Below are positions 8,595 through 15,878 of a DNA stretch of 64,000 nt, piece by piece. The stretch spans positions 3,915,752 to 3,979,751 of the forward strand of contig NC_005085.1 in NCBI RefSeq assembly GCF_000007705.1, written 5' to 3'. The position numbers and the translations under genes were made by a program. The notes under the pieces are model-generated. The model did not search any database. It was not told the origin of the DNA and was given only the letters and a program-made list of their open reading frames with translations. Numbering within the stretch: position 1 is the first letter of the stretch; every line of letters starts with the position of its first letter. The stretch comes from Chromobacterium violaceum ATCC 12472. Lineage in GTDB: Bacteria > Pseudomonadota > Gammaproteobacteria > Burkholderiales > Chromobacteriaceae.

Positions 8595-9962
8595 ATGCAG
8601 GATCACCTACCCCGCCGTTCCAGACGCCAGCGGATGAACCGCCGCCTGCGCCATCTCTACCTGTCCGCCGCCCAGTTGCGGCGCCAGGTGCCGGTCTGGA
8701 TCGCGGCCATCCTGATCGGCCTGGTGGCCTACGTGTTCGCGCTGGGCAGCCATTGGTCGCACGACCTGTTTTTCAAGGCCTACGACGCGTCGCCGTACTG
8801 GAGCCTGCTGATCACGCCGGCCGGCTTGGCGCTGGCGATCTGGATCATGCGGCGCTTTTTCCCCAGCTCCGCCGGCGGCGGCATTCCGCAGTCGATCGCC
8901 GCGCTGGAGCCCGGCATGGAAAAGCTGCGCGAGTACTGCTTCACGCTGAAGGCCGCCTTCGGCAAGGTGCTGCTGACGCTGATCGGCATCAGCTCCGGCG
9001 CCACCTTCGGCTATGAAGGCCCCATCGTCCAGGTCGGCGCGGCGATCAAGTATTCGCTGAACCGCAAGGCGGCGCAGCGCCACGAGGGCGCCGCCCGCAG
9101 CTTCATCCTGGCCGGCGGCGCCGCCGGCGTGGCCGCGGCCTTCAACGCGCCGCTGGCCGGCATCGTGTTCGCCATCGAGGAAATGGGCCGCATCTTCGAC
9201 ATGCGCGCCAGCTCCACCATCCTGCTGTCGGTGATCGTCGCCGGCCTCACCACCTTCGCCATCAACGGCAACTACAGCTACTTCGGCATCGTCCACGTGG
9301 CGATGGACAACCAGCAGGCCTGGCTGGCCATCCCGGCCTGCGGCGTCGTCGGCGGACTGATAGGCGGGCTGGCCTGCCGCGTGCTGCTGGCCTTGTCCAG
9401 CCGGCTGCCCGGCCCGCTGCACGGCTGGCGCATCCGCTATCCGATCCGCTTCGCCGCCGGCTGCGGCCTGGCGCTGGCCGTGATCGGCATCGTCAGCCAC
9501 GGCAGCACCTTCGGCACCGGCTATTTCCGCGCCCGCGACATCATCGAGGGCCACGGCGCGGCGCTGCAGGATTACGGCGTGCTGAAGCTGATCAGCATGT
9601 TCGTCAGCCACATCAGCGCGGTGCCGGGCGGCATGTTCGCGCCATCGCTGGCTGTCGGCGCCGGCTTCGGCCTCAATATGTCGCAGCTGCTGCCCTTCCT
9701 GCCGCAGAGCATGGTGGTGCTGCTGGGCATGGTGGGCTTTTTCGCCGGCATGACGCGCGCGCCGATGACAGGCTTCGTCATCGTGATGGAGATGACCGAC
9801 ACCTCGGGCATGATCATTCCGCTGATGGCCACCGCGCTGATCGCGGCCTCGGTGTCCCGGCTGGTGAGCCGGCGCGCGCTGTACGACGGCCAAGTGCGGC
9901 TGTTCCTGCCGCAATGGCGGACCCAGGCCGGCCAAATTGACCAGCCAGCCGCCCGCACGTAG
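8595..9962 (+). CDS. ClC-family chloride channel / Cl-/H+ antiporter
   Basis: About 455 residues, polytopic inner-membrane ClC protein. The three anion-pathway signatures are present: GGGIPQ (where GSGIP is usual), GYEGP carrying the gating glutamate, and GGMFAPS (GxFxP). The AIEEMGR segment keeps the internal proton glutamate of ClcA-type exchangers, so exchange rather than a pure channel is favoured. No cytosolic CBS domains. The start is uncertain: ATG 8547 is in frame, but a promoter-like box and palindrome there and GGAG before ATG 8595 favour the latter; 8634 is also possible. Confidence 0.88.
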   Translation: MQDHLPRRSRRQRMNRRLRHLYLSAAQLRRQVPVWIAAILIGLVAYVFALGSHWSHDLFFKAYDASPYWSLLITPAGLALAIWIMRRFFPSSAGGGIPQSIAALEPGMEKLREYCFTLKAAFGKVLLTLIGISSGATFGYEGPIVQVGAAIKYSLNRKAAQRHEGAARSFILAGGAAGVAAAFNAPLAGIVFAIEEMGRIFDMRASSTILLSVIVAGLTTFAINGNYSYFGIVHVAMDNQQAWLAIPACGVVGGLIGGLACRVLLALSSRLPGPLHGWRIRYPIRFAAGCGLALAVIGIVSHGSTFGTGYFRARDIIEGHGAALQDYGVLKLISMFVSHISAVPGGMFAPSLAVGAGFGLNMSQLLPFLPQSMVVLLGMVGFFAGMTRAPMTGFVIVMEMTDTSGMIIPLMATALIAASVSRLVSRRALYDGQVRLFLPQWRTQAGQIDQPAART

Positions 9963-10030
9963 AATAACCTATTGAAAAGATCGGGTATTTCCGCCGGCTC
10001 CTTCGCCGGCCCACAGCAAGGATTCAATAC

Positions 10031-10342
10031 ATGTCGATTCAACAAGATATCCAGCAGACCGTCGCCGACAACGCCGTGGTGCTGTTCATGAAAGGCTCCG
10101 CCCAGTTCCCGCAGTGCGGCTTCTCGTCGCGCGCGGTGCAGATCCTGAAGGCCTGCGGCGTGGACAACTTCCTGACCGTGGACGTGCTGCGCGATCCCGA
10201 CATCCGCCAGGGCATCAAGGATTTCTCCAACTGGCCGACCATCCCGCAACTGTACGTGAAGGGCGAATTCGTCGGCGGTTCGGACATCATGTACGAGATG
10301 TACCAGAACGGCGAACTGCAGGATCTGCTGAAGGATCTGTAA
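10031..10342 (+). CDS. grxD: Monothiol glutaredoxin Grx4
   Basis: 103 residues. The CGFS active site starts at C29, and [19 protein letters not shown] forms the conserved glutathione/cis-Pro and Gly region. Monothiol glutaredoxins bind and transfer [2Fe-2S] clusters with BolA-type partners in the cytosol. Length and motifs are fully typical. A terminator follows immediately and overlaps the upp promoter. Confidence 0.95.
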   Translation: MSIQQDIQQTVADNAVVLFMKGSAQFPQCGFSSRAVQILKACGVDNFLTVDVLRDPDIRQGIKDFSNWPTIPQLYVKGEFVGGSDIMYEMYQNGELQDLLKDL

Positions 10343-10353
10343 GCATTTCAAGC

Positions 10354-10375
10354 AACCCGGCCCCGGCCGGGTTTT
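10354..10375 (+). terminator. Terminator after grxD
   Basis: AACCCGGCC / GGCCGGGTT inverted repeat followed by TTTT. The T run overlaps the -35 box of the upp promoter. Confidence 0.8.
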
Positions 10376-10403
10376 GCGTTTTCAGGGTCATCCGCGTTAG
10401 AAT
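10374..10403 (+). promoter_or_regulatory. Candidate sigma70 promoter of upp
   Basis: TTGCGT (10374-10379) and TAGAAT (10398-10403) separated by 18 bases. Transcription would start near 10410 and give a leader of about 100 bases before upp. The same TAGAAT -10 appears before mutS and rpsF in this window. Confidence 0.6.
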
Positions 10404-10422
10404 GATGCCCCATACCATCCAC

Positions 10423-10490
10423 GGCAGCCCTGCGGCTGCCGCTGTCATATGTATTGAAAGCTGTTTGCCTTCGCCGGCAAGCAGCTTTTT
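10423..10490 (+). promoter_or_regulatory. Attenuator-like leader of upp
   Basis: Two hairpins lie in the untranslated leader. The first is GGCAGCC / GGCTGCC (10423-10440). The second is AAGCTGTTTGCC / GGCAAGCAGCTT (10458-10487, one G-U pair), which runs directly into T5. The second has the form of an intrinsic terminator but sits 20 bases before the upp start, with the Shine-Dalgarno GGGAG just after it. Premature termination controlled by uracil nucleotides is a plausible role (inference). Confidence 0.6.
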
Positions 10491-10510
10491 GCCAAGGTAG
10501 GGAGCCGAAA

Positions 10511-11143
10511 TTGAACATCACCATCGTTGATCATCCGCTGGTACAGCACAAGCTGGGCCTGCTGCGCGAAGCCGACACCAGCACCATGAAGTTCCGCCAG
10601 CTGACCCAGGAACTGGCCCGGCTGCTCGCCTACGAAGCCACCCGCGACTTCGAGCTGGAAAGCGTCACCATAGACGGCTGGTGCGGCAAGATCGACGTCA
10701 AGCAGATCAAGGGCAAGAAAGTCACCGTGGTGCCCATCCTGCGCGCCGGCATCGGCATGCTGGACGGCGTGCTCGACCTGGTGCCGTCGGCCAAGATCAG
10801 CGTGGTGGGCCTGGCCCGCAACGAAGAGACGCTGGAGCCGGTGTCCTATTTCGAGAAATTCGTCGGCAACCTGGACGAACGCATCGCCATCATCATCGAC
10901 CCGATGCTGGCCACCGGCGGCTCGCTGGTCGCCACCATCGACCTGCTCAAGCGCAATGGCTGCAAACACATCAAGGCCGTGGTGATGGTGGCCGCGCCGG
11001 AAGGCGTGAAGATCGTCAACGACGCCCATCCGGACGTGCAGATCTACGCCGCCTCGCTCGACAGCCACCTGAACGAGCACGGCTACATCATCCCGGGCCT
11101 CGGCGACGCCGGCGACAAGATCTTCGGCACCAAGCAGGCCTGA
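10511..11143 (+). CDS. upp: Uracil phosphoribosyltransferase
   Basis: 210 residues from a TTG start at 10511. GGGAG lies upstream, and this start aligns with the family N-terminus ending [13 protein letters not shown]; upstream ATGs would read through the leader hairpin. Converts uracil and PRPP to UMP in pyrimidine salvage. The PRPP loop DPMLATGGS is at residues 130-138; the uracil-binding C-terminus [14 protein letters not shown] is complete. The matching permease uraA lies 1.2 kb downstream on the same strand, separated by a terminator, a GNAT and an unknown gene. Confidence 0.95.
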   Translation: MNITIVDHPLVQHKLGLLREADTSTMKFRQLTQELARLLAYEATRDFELESVTIDGWCGKIDVKQIKGKKVTVVPILRAGIGMLDGVLDLVPSAKISVVGLARNEETLEPVSYFEKFVGNLDERIAIIIDPMLATGGSLVATIDLLKRNGCKHIKAVVMVAAPEGVKIVNDAHPDVQIYAASLDSHLNEHGYIIPGLGDAGDKIFGTKQA

Positions 11144-11161
11144 GCGCCATGCATCCCGATC

Positions 11162-11196
11162 AGCCGCCCGTTGCTTCCGCAGCCGGCGGCTTTTTT
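11162..11196 (+). terminator. Terminator after upp
   Basis: AGCCGCC / GGCGGCT stem with a 16-base loop and a T6 run. Confidence 0.8.
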
Positions 11197-11216
11197 GCAA
11201 GTCCGAGGACAGTTCC

Positions 11217-11702
11217 ATGCTGATACGCAAGGCCGACGCCCAAGATCTGGACGCCATCTGCCGCCTGGCGGCGCAGATCAATCGCCAGCACCACCAGGCG
11301 CTGCCCGAGCTGTTCCTGGCGGCGGCGGATGCCGATGCCGACCGCGCGTTCTGGCGCGCACGGCTGGAAGGAGAAGACAGCGTGCTGCTGGTCGCCGAGC
11401 GCGAAGGCGCGGTGCTGGCCTTCCTGACCGCGCAATTGCAAAGCTCACCGCCGCTACCTTTCCTGCAAGCGCGCCGCATCTGTCGCATCGGCACCATCGT
11501 GGTGGACGAAGCCTGCCAAGGGCAAGGAATAGGATCGCGGCTGCTCGCCGCCGCCGAAGACTGGGGCCGCCGGCAGGATGCCGACGAGCTCAGGCTGGAA
11601 GTGATGCAGTTCAACCAGGGCGCGCTGGCGTTCTACGCCCGCCACGGGCTCGCCGCGCAATCCCAGATCATGAGCAAATCCCTTGCAGGAGCCGCGCGAT
11701 GA
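11217..11702 (+). CDS. GNAT-family N-acetyltransferase
   Basis: 161 residues. Motif A with the acetyl-CoA pyrophosphate loop is IVVDEACQGQGIGSRLL (Q-x-x-G-x-G/A form) at about residues 97-113, followed by LRLEVMQFNQGALAFYARHG, the motif B region. A single-domain cytosolic acetyltransferase of unknown substrate. Its stop overlaps the ATG of the next gene (ATGA), so the two are coupled. Confidence 0.85.
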   Translation: MLIRKADAQDLDAICRLAAQINRQHHQALPELFLAAADADADRAFWRARLEGEDSVLLVAEREGAVLAFLTAQLQSSPPLPFLQARRICRIGTIVVDEACQGQGIGSRLLAAAEDWGRRQDADELRLEVMQFNQGALAFYARHGLAAQSQIMSKSLAGAAR

Positions 11703-12340
11703 CGGACCGCTACGCCGCGATAGACGCAGACTTCCTCGCCCGCTTCCCGGGCGGTTTCCAGGATCCCGACTGGCAGACGCTGGCGCGTAGGCACAAAAGC
11801 TACGCCAAGGCCGAGGCGCTGTGCCAGCGCGAGCTGACCCGCGGCAAGCTGGACACGGCGCTGGCGAGCGGCAAGCTGGCCGACGCCACCCAGGCCTGCC
11901 GCCAGATCATCTCGCTGGCCACCACGGTCAGCACCTTCGAGAAGATCGCCTTCCGCAACTACATGGACAACCGCGACCTGAACCTGCCCTTCGTGCAGGC
12001 GCTGCGCGATGTGCTGCACGATTTCGGTCCGGCCAGCTTTGAAACCTATGTCGACACGCTGGCGATGGCGCGGATGGACCCCAAGGCCAACGCCGCCAAA
12101 TGGCCTATCGTCAGCTGCTTCCTGGCCTGCTTCGATCCACAGCGCCACGTTTGCATCAAGCCGACCACGGTGAAGAAGGTGGCCGCGCGGCTGGGCGTGG
12201 ACATCCATTACCAGTCCAGGCCGAACTACGAATGCTACCTGGCGGTGCAGCGGATGGTGCTGGATTTCCGCAGCCGCAGCGCGGTGGCGGCGGACGTGGA
12301 CAACACGCTGGCGCAGGCGGTGATGTACTGCGCCGTCTGA
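11699..12340 (+). CDS. Conserved-looking protein of unknown function
   Basis: 213 residues, predicted soluble and mostly helical; no signal peptide or membrane segment. I recognise no family. Notable segments are WPIVSCFLACFDPQRHVCIKP and YQSRPNYECYLAVQRMVLDF, with five cysteines overall. The start overlaps the GNAT stop by four bases, so the GNAT and this protein are translated together and may act together. uraA begins 34 bases downstream. The coding frame is clear from its length and the tight coupling. Confidence 0.7.
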   Translation: MTDRYAAIDADFLARFPGGFQDPDWQTLARRHKSYAKAEALCQRELTRGKLDTALASGKLADATQACRQIISLATTVSTFEKIAFRNYMDNRDLNLPFVQALRDVLHDFGPASFETYVDTLAMARMDPKANAAKWPIVSCFLACFDPQRHVCIKPTTVKKVAARLGVDIHYQSRPNYECYLAVQRMVLDFRSRSAVAADVDNTLAQAVMYCAV

Positions 12341-12374
12341 ACCCGACACGATTACAAAACCAAAACAAGGAAGA

Positions 12375-13622
12375 ATGATGATGCAACAACTCAAGCTGGC
12401 GGTGTCCGGCGCCCAGATCCTGTTCGTCGCCTTCGGCGCGCTGGTGCTGGTGCCGCTGCTCACCGGCCTGAATCCGGCGATGGCGCTGTTGGGCGCCGGT
12501 CTCGGCACCCTGCTGTTTCAAGCCTGCACCGGCCGCCAAGTGCCGATTTTTCTCGGCTCCTCCTTCGCCTTCATCGGCCCCATCATCTACTCGATGCACA
12601 CCTGGGGCCCGGGCGCGACCATGTTCGGCCTGTTCGCCGCCGGCTTCATGTATTTCGTGTTCGCCGCCATCGTGCGCTGGCGCGGCATGGCGCTGGTCAA
12701 CAAGCTGCTGCCGCCGGTGGTGATCGGCCCGGTGATCATGATCATCGGCCTGTCGGTCGCCACCGCCGCCTCCGGCATGGCGATGGGCCAGGCCGGCGGC
12801 AAGCAGGTGCTGCCGTACGAGACCTCTCTGTTGCTGGCCGCCATCTCGCTGGCCACCACCATCGTCGTCTCCATCTACGCCCGCGGCATGTTCAAGCTGG
12901 TACCCATCCTGGCCGGCGTCACCGTCGGCTACATCGCAGCCGCCTTCCTCGGCGCGGTGGACTTCGCCAAGCTGGCCGCCGCGCCGTGGTTCGCGGCGCC
13001 GACCTTCCACAGCCCGGAAGTCAACTGGGCGGCGGCGGCCTTCATGCTGCCGGTGGCCATCGCCCCGGCCATCGAGCACATCGGCGGCGTGATGGCCATC
13101 GGCGGCGTCACCGGCAAGGATTACACCAAGACCCCCGGCCTGCACCGCACGCTGGCCGGCGACGGACTGGGCGTATGCGTGGCCGGCCTGATCGGCGGCC
13201 CCCCGGTGACCACCTACGCCGAAGTGACCGGCGCGGTGATGATCACCCGCAATTTCAACCCGGTGACCATGACCTGGGCGGCGGTGTTCGCCATCTGCAT
13301 GGCTTTCTTCGGCAAATTCAACGCGCTGCTGCAATCCATCCCGATGCCGGTGATGGGCGGCATCATGGTGCTCTTGTTCGGCACCATCGCCTCCATCGGC
13401 CTGAAAACGCTGATCGAGGCCAAGGTGGACCTGATGGAGCCGCGCAACCTGGTGATCATCTCGGTGGTGCTGACCGCCGGCATCGGCGGCCTGACGCTGA
13501 AACTGGGCGATTTCGCGTTGTCCGGCGTCGGCCTGTGCTCCTTGCTGGCCATCATCCTGAACCTGATCCTGCCGCGCCGGGCGGCCAGCCACGACGGCAT
13601 CGTCGAAGGGCAGGATATCTAG
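12375..13622 (+). CDS. uraA: Uracil permease (NCS2 family)
   Basis: 415 residues, about 14 membrane segments, nucleobase:cation symporter-2 family. The substrate-site glutamates of UraA are recognisable in AIEHIGGVMAIGG (TM8) and in GGPPVTTYAEVTGAV (TM10). Imports uracil with protons, feeding Upp. AAGGAAG precedes two adjacent ATGs (12375 and 12378). With upp this gives a full uracil salvage pair; the GNAT and unknown gene between them share the strand. Confidence 0.92.
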   Translation: MMMQQLKLAVSGAQILFVAFGALVLVPLLTGLNPAMALLGAGLGTLLFQACTGRQVPIFLGSSFAFIGPIIYSMHTWGPGATMFGLFAAGFMYFVFAAIVRWRGMALVNKLLPPVVIGPVIMIIGLSVATAASGMAMGQAGGKQVLPYETSLLLAAISLATTIVVSIYARGMFKLVPILAGVTVGYIAAAFLGAVDFAKLAAAPWFAAPTFHSPEVNWAAAAFMLPVAIAPAIEHIGGVMAIGGVTGKDYTKTPGLHRTLAGDGLGVCVAGLIGGPPVTTYAEVTGAVMITRNFNPVTMTWAAVFAICMAFFGKFNALLQSIPMPVMGGIMVLLFGTIASIGLKTLIEAKVDLMEPRNLVIISVVLTAGIGGLTLKLGDFALSGVGLCSLLAIILNLILPRRAASHDGIVEGQDI

Positions 13623-13682
13623 CGCGACCTCAGCACATCAACATAAACTATTGAATTTAAAAATCATTCACAACTGAACACA

Positions 13683-13699
13683 CGTCAACGCAACTGACG
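13683..13699 (+). promoter_or_regulatory. Candidate LysR operator upstream of exported peptide 1
   Basis: CGTCA-N7-TGACG inverted repeat. Its core TCA-N7-TGA (a T-N11-A LysR-type box) matches the core of the two palindromes in the LysR/peptide 2 divergent region. The centre lies about 147 bases before the peptide 1 start. Confidence 0.35.
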
Positions 13700-13700
13700 G

Positions 13701-13751
13701 GGTCTACACTGAAGTTCAGCGCCGCGGCATGCCGCCGCGGCGCGGTAGACC
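13701..13751 (+). other. Strongly structured intergenic element (leader or 3' UTR RNA)
   Basis: Nested inverted repeats. The outer stem is GGTCTAC (13701-13707) with GTAGACC (13745-13751); the inner stem is GCGCCGCGGC (13719-13728) with GCCGCGGCGC (13734-13743) and loop ATGCC. A small CTGAA-G-TTCAG repeat sits in the left internal loop. No T run follows. It is either the 3' end of uraA mRNA or a structured 5' leader of the exported peptide gene 87 bases downstream. Confidence 0.5.
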
Positions 13752-13837
13752 GAGCCAAACTGCTGCCCAAACCAGCATCACCTGCCCACAGCGGCTTGAC
13801 GCGGCCTGATTCCAAGCCAAGAACAAGGAAGAAAGCC

Positions 13838-14011
13838 ATGTTGAAAACCCTAGTTGCCACCGCTCTCACCCTTTTGACGCTATCCAGCTCCGCCATGGCC
13901 GGCGAAGGCCTGTCCGCGATGTGGGCGATGCGCGGCAGGATGGATGCCCAGCTGCACGGCCAGCCCGCGCCGATGATTCCGCAGAACAATTCCATCCCGT
14001 CCAACGGTTGA
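13838..14011 (+). CDS. Small exported peptide 1 (paralogue of the 15126 gene)
   Basis: 57 residues. Signal peptide of 21 residues (basic start, hydrophobic core, AMA cleavage box), predicted mature peptide of 36 residues beginning GEG. The mature N-terminus shares 15 of 20 positions with the peptide encoded at 15126: GEG-x3-M-x-AMR-x-RMDAQL-x-GQ. The C-terminal tails differ (Pro/Asn/Ser-rich here). AAGGAAG lies 8 bases upstream as ribosome binding site. No family recognised. The LysR regulator gene runs toward it from the other strand. Confidence 0.75.
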   Translation: MLKTLVATALTLLTLSSSAMAGEGLSAMWAMRGRMDAQLHGQPAPMIPQNNSIPSNG

Positions 14012-14022
14012 GCCCAGTCCCG

Positions 14023-14043
14023 CCGCCGCCCCGGTGGCGGCGG
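14023..14043. terminator. Hairpin between convergent peptide 1 and LysR genes
   Basis: CCGCCGCC-CCGGT-GGCGGCGG, an 8-bp perfect stem in the 37-base gap between the two convergent stops. No T run in either direction, so its strength as a terminator is uncertain. Confidence 0.5.
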
Positions 14044-14048
14044 CATGC

Positions 14049-14948
14049 TCAGATATAAAGCTCTCCTTGCTCCACCGCCAGCTCCAGCCGCTGGATGAAC
14101 CACTGCATCGCCCGTCCCGGCTGTTCCTGCTTCCAGGCGAAGCACATCGGCGGAAAACTGCCGCTCTCCTCCTCCGCCTTCTCCACCAGCTCGCCGCTGT
14201 CCAGGTGCGCCCGCACGTGCGAACGCGGCAGGTGGCCGGTGCCGAGGCCGGCGACGATGGCCTTCAATTTCGCCTGGCTGCTATGCACGGTCAGCACCTG
14301 CTGCCCTTCCAGCAGGCCGCCGGTGCGGGCCGGCAGGCGGCGGGAGGTGTCCCCCACCGCCACCGCCCGGTAACGCCGCAACACGTGCGGCGGCACCGGC
14401 TCCGGCTCGGCGGCCAGCGGATGCCCCGCCGCCGCGACCAGCACGAAGTCGTAATCGCCGATATTGCGGGTGAAATAATCGCCTGGCGGCGGCTGGTTGG
14501 GCGCGCCGATCACCAGGTCGGCCCGGTCGTCGTACAGGGCGTCCCAGATGCCGCCGAAGCTTTCGCGGATGAAATGCAGCCGGGTGTCCGACTGCAATCG
14601 GTCGAAATCGGCGATGGACGGCAGCAGCTGCTCGAAGCCGACCAGATCGCCGACCACGATGCGCAGCCTGTCCTCCCAGCCCTGCGCCTGCTTGCTGACC
14701 CTGAGCTCCAGCTGCCGCGCCGCGTCCAGCAGGTGGCGGCCATCCTTCAGCAGCCGCTCGCCGGCCGGCGTCAGCCGCGCGCGGTGGCCGCTGCGGTCGT
14801 AGATGGCCACGCCCAGGCCTTGCTCCAGCTTCTGCACGGTATAGGTCAAGGCCGACGGCACTTTGAACAAGGCCTCCGCCGCCGCGGCGAAGCTGCCGTG
14901 CTGCTCGATCGCGTCCAGCACCTGCAATGCTTCCAGAGTCAGTTTCAT
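14049..14948 (-). CDS. LysR-family regulator, PunR/YdhB-like
   Basis: 299 residues from ATG 14948, preceded by AGGTG at suitable spacing; an in-frame GTG lies two codons upstream. N-terminal winged HTH (about 1-62, with VPSALTYTVQKLE) and a C-terminal periplasmic-binding-like effector domain. Segments such as IWDALYDDRADLVIGA and GDTSRRLPAR resemble E. coli PunR (YdhB), the purine-responsive activator of punC, but no transporter of that type is adjacent here. It lies between two paralogous exported-peptide genes and shares a 177-base divergent control region with the second. Confidence 0.88.
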   Translation of the reverse strand: MKLTLEALQVLDAIEQHGSFAAAAEALFKVPSALTYTVQKLEQGLGVAIYDRSGHRARLTPAGERLLKDGRHLLDAARQLELRVSKQAQGWEDRLRIVVGDLVGFEQLLPSIADFDRLQSDTRLHFIRESFGGIWDALYDDRADLVIGAPNQPPPGDYFTRNIGDYDFVLVAAAGHPLAAEPEPVPPHVLRRYRAVAVGDTSRRLPARTGGLLEGQQVLTVHSSQAKLKAIVAGLGTGHLPRSHVRAHLDSGELVEKAEEESGSFPPMCFAWKQEQPGRAMQWFIQRLELAVEQGELYI

Positions 14949-14959
14949 TCGCACACCTA

Positions 14960-14976
14960 ATTCAATTTTTTTGAAT
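14960..14976 (-). promoter_or_regulatory. Candidate LysR operator 1 (17-bp palindrome)
   Basis: ATTCAA-N5-TTGAAT, perfect inverted repeat, 12 bases upstream of the LysR start codon. It has the same architecture as the palindrome at 15066 (6-bp arms, 5-base spacer, core TCAA-N5-TTGA). Its position in the LysR 5' region suggests autoregulation. Confidence 0.55.
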
Positions 14977-15065
14977 GCTTTGTTCGGTTCTTTCCGATTT
15001 TATCGAGGAAGCGTCCGCAATAGAATGGTCTCCGTAGCAAGAAGCCAGCAACACCCCAAACGGGA

Positions 15066-15082
15066 CATCAATATTTTTGATG
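15066..15082 (+). promoter_or_regulatory. Candidate LysR operator 2 (17-bp palindrome)
   Basis: CATCAA-N5-TTGATG, perfect inverted repeat, 43 bases upstream of the exported peptide 2 start and about 106 bases from operator 1, centre to centre. Confidence 0.55.
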
Positions 15083-15125
15083 CATAAGCAAATGCTGGCG
15101 ATCCACACACTGAAAGGAAACCACC

Positions 15126-15290
15126 ATGCTGAAGCAAACCGCCATCGCCGCCCTGTCCATGATCCTGCTGTCCGGCGCCGCCATCGCCGGCGAAGGCTAC
15201 GACAATATGAAAGCCATGCGTGACCGCATGGACGCTCAACTGCAAGGCCAATCCCAGCAAGTGCAGCACCAGGCTCCGGCCCAGAAGTAA
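15126..15290 (+). CDS. Small exported peptide 2 (paralogue of the 13838 gene)
   Basis: 54 residues. Signal peptide of 21 residues ending AIA, then a 33-residue mature peptide starting GEG. The core GEG-x3-M-x-AMR-x-RMDAQL-x-GQ is shared with peptide 1; the tail is Gln-rich (QSQQVQHQ). AAAGGAAA lies upstream as ribosome binding site, and a very strong terminator follows 21 bases after the stop, so this is a short monocistronic unit. It is divergent from the LysR gene. The function is unknown; a periplasmic or secreted role is inferred from the signal peptide only. Confidence 0.75.
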   Translation: MLKQTAIAALSMILLSGAAIAGEGYDNMKAMRDRMDAQLQGQSQQVQHQAPAQK

Positions 15291-15311
15291 GCGCCTCCCA
15301 CTGGCAAGACA

Positions 15312-15347
15312 AACGCGCCGCGGACCGGATGGTCCGCGGCGCGTTTT
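15312..15347 (+). terminator. Strong terminator after exported peptide 2
   Basis: Perfect 15-bp stem AACGCGCCGCGGACC / GGTCCGCGGCGCGTT with a GGAT loop and TTTTC after it. It lies between convergent genes, so it can serve both strands. Confidence 0.92.
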
Positions 15348-15368
15348 CTCATACCCGCACCACCCGCT

Positions 15369-15878
15369 TCAGACGCGGCCGCCGCGCAAGCGTCCCATCA
15401 ACAGGACATCGTGGTAAGCGCCGTCGCGGAACGAGTGCGCGCGCATCCTCGCCTCCTCGACAAAGCCGAAACGGCGGTACAAGGCTTGCGCCGGCAGGTT
15501 GTCGGGATAGACCGTCAGCTCGATCCGTTGCAGGCCGATCCAGTTGTCGGCCAGATCCAGCAAGGCCGCCATCAGCAGCTTGCCGACGCCCCGCCCCTGC
15601 CAATCGCGGTGGACGTTGATGCCAAGCCCGGCGATATGGGCCAGCCTTTGCTCGTCGAAACGCCATAGCCCGGCGCTGCCGACCACCTTGCCGCCCGCCG
15701 TTTCGCACACCAGCTGGCAGCGGCCCGCGCCCAGCATTTTTTCCATTCTCGACGCCATGGTGGCTGCGGACGGAAAAGGCAGTTGCAAGGTATTGCCGTA
15801 TACCGAGGCGTCGGCGGCCAGCTCGCGCAGATCGCCCGCGTCGTCCGGCTCCAGGTGACGGATGCGGAATGCGCTCAT
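15369..15878 (-). CDS. GNAT acetyltransferase, YhhY-like, copy 3 of tandem
   Basis: 169 residues. Acetyl-CoA loop HRDWQGRGVGKLLMAALL, then the family block NWIGLQRIELTVYPDNLPAQALYRRFGF. This resembles E. coli YhhY (L-amino acid N-acetyltransferase) and both upstream neighbours. ATG 15878 overlaps the stop of copy 2 (ATGA); another ATG two codons earlier is possible. Last gene of the three-gene acetyltransferase operon. Confidence 0.87.
   Translation of the reverse strand: MSAFRIRHLEPDDAGDLRELAADASVYGNTLQLPFPSAATMASRMEKMLGAGRCQLVCETAGGKVVGSAGLWRFDEQRLAHIAGLGINVHRDWQGRGVGKLLMAALLDLADNWIGLQRIELTVYPDNLPAQALYRRFGFVEEARMRAHSFRDGAYHDVLLMGRLRGGRV

Noticed and set aside
13652-13670. TGAAT-N9-ATTCA repeat after uraA
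   Set aside because: Short arms in an AT-rich stretch, opposite symmetry to the TCAA-N5-TTGA sites, and no gene start at a useful distance.
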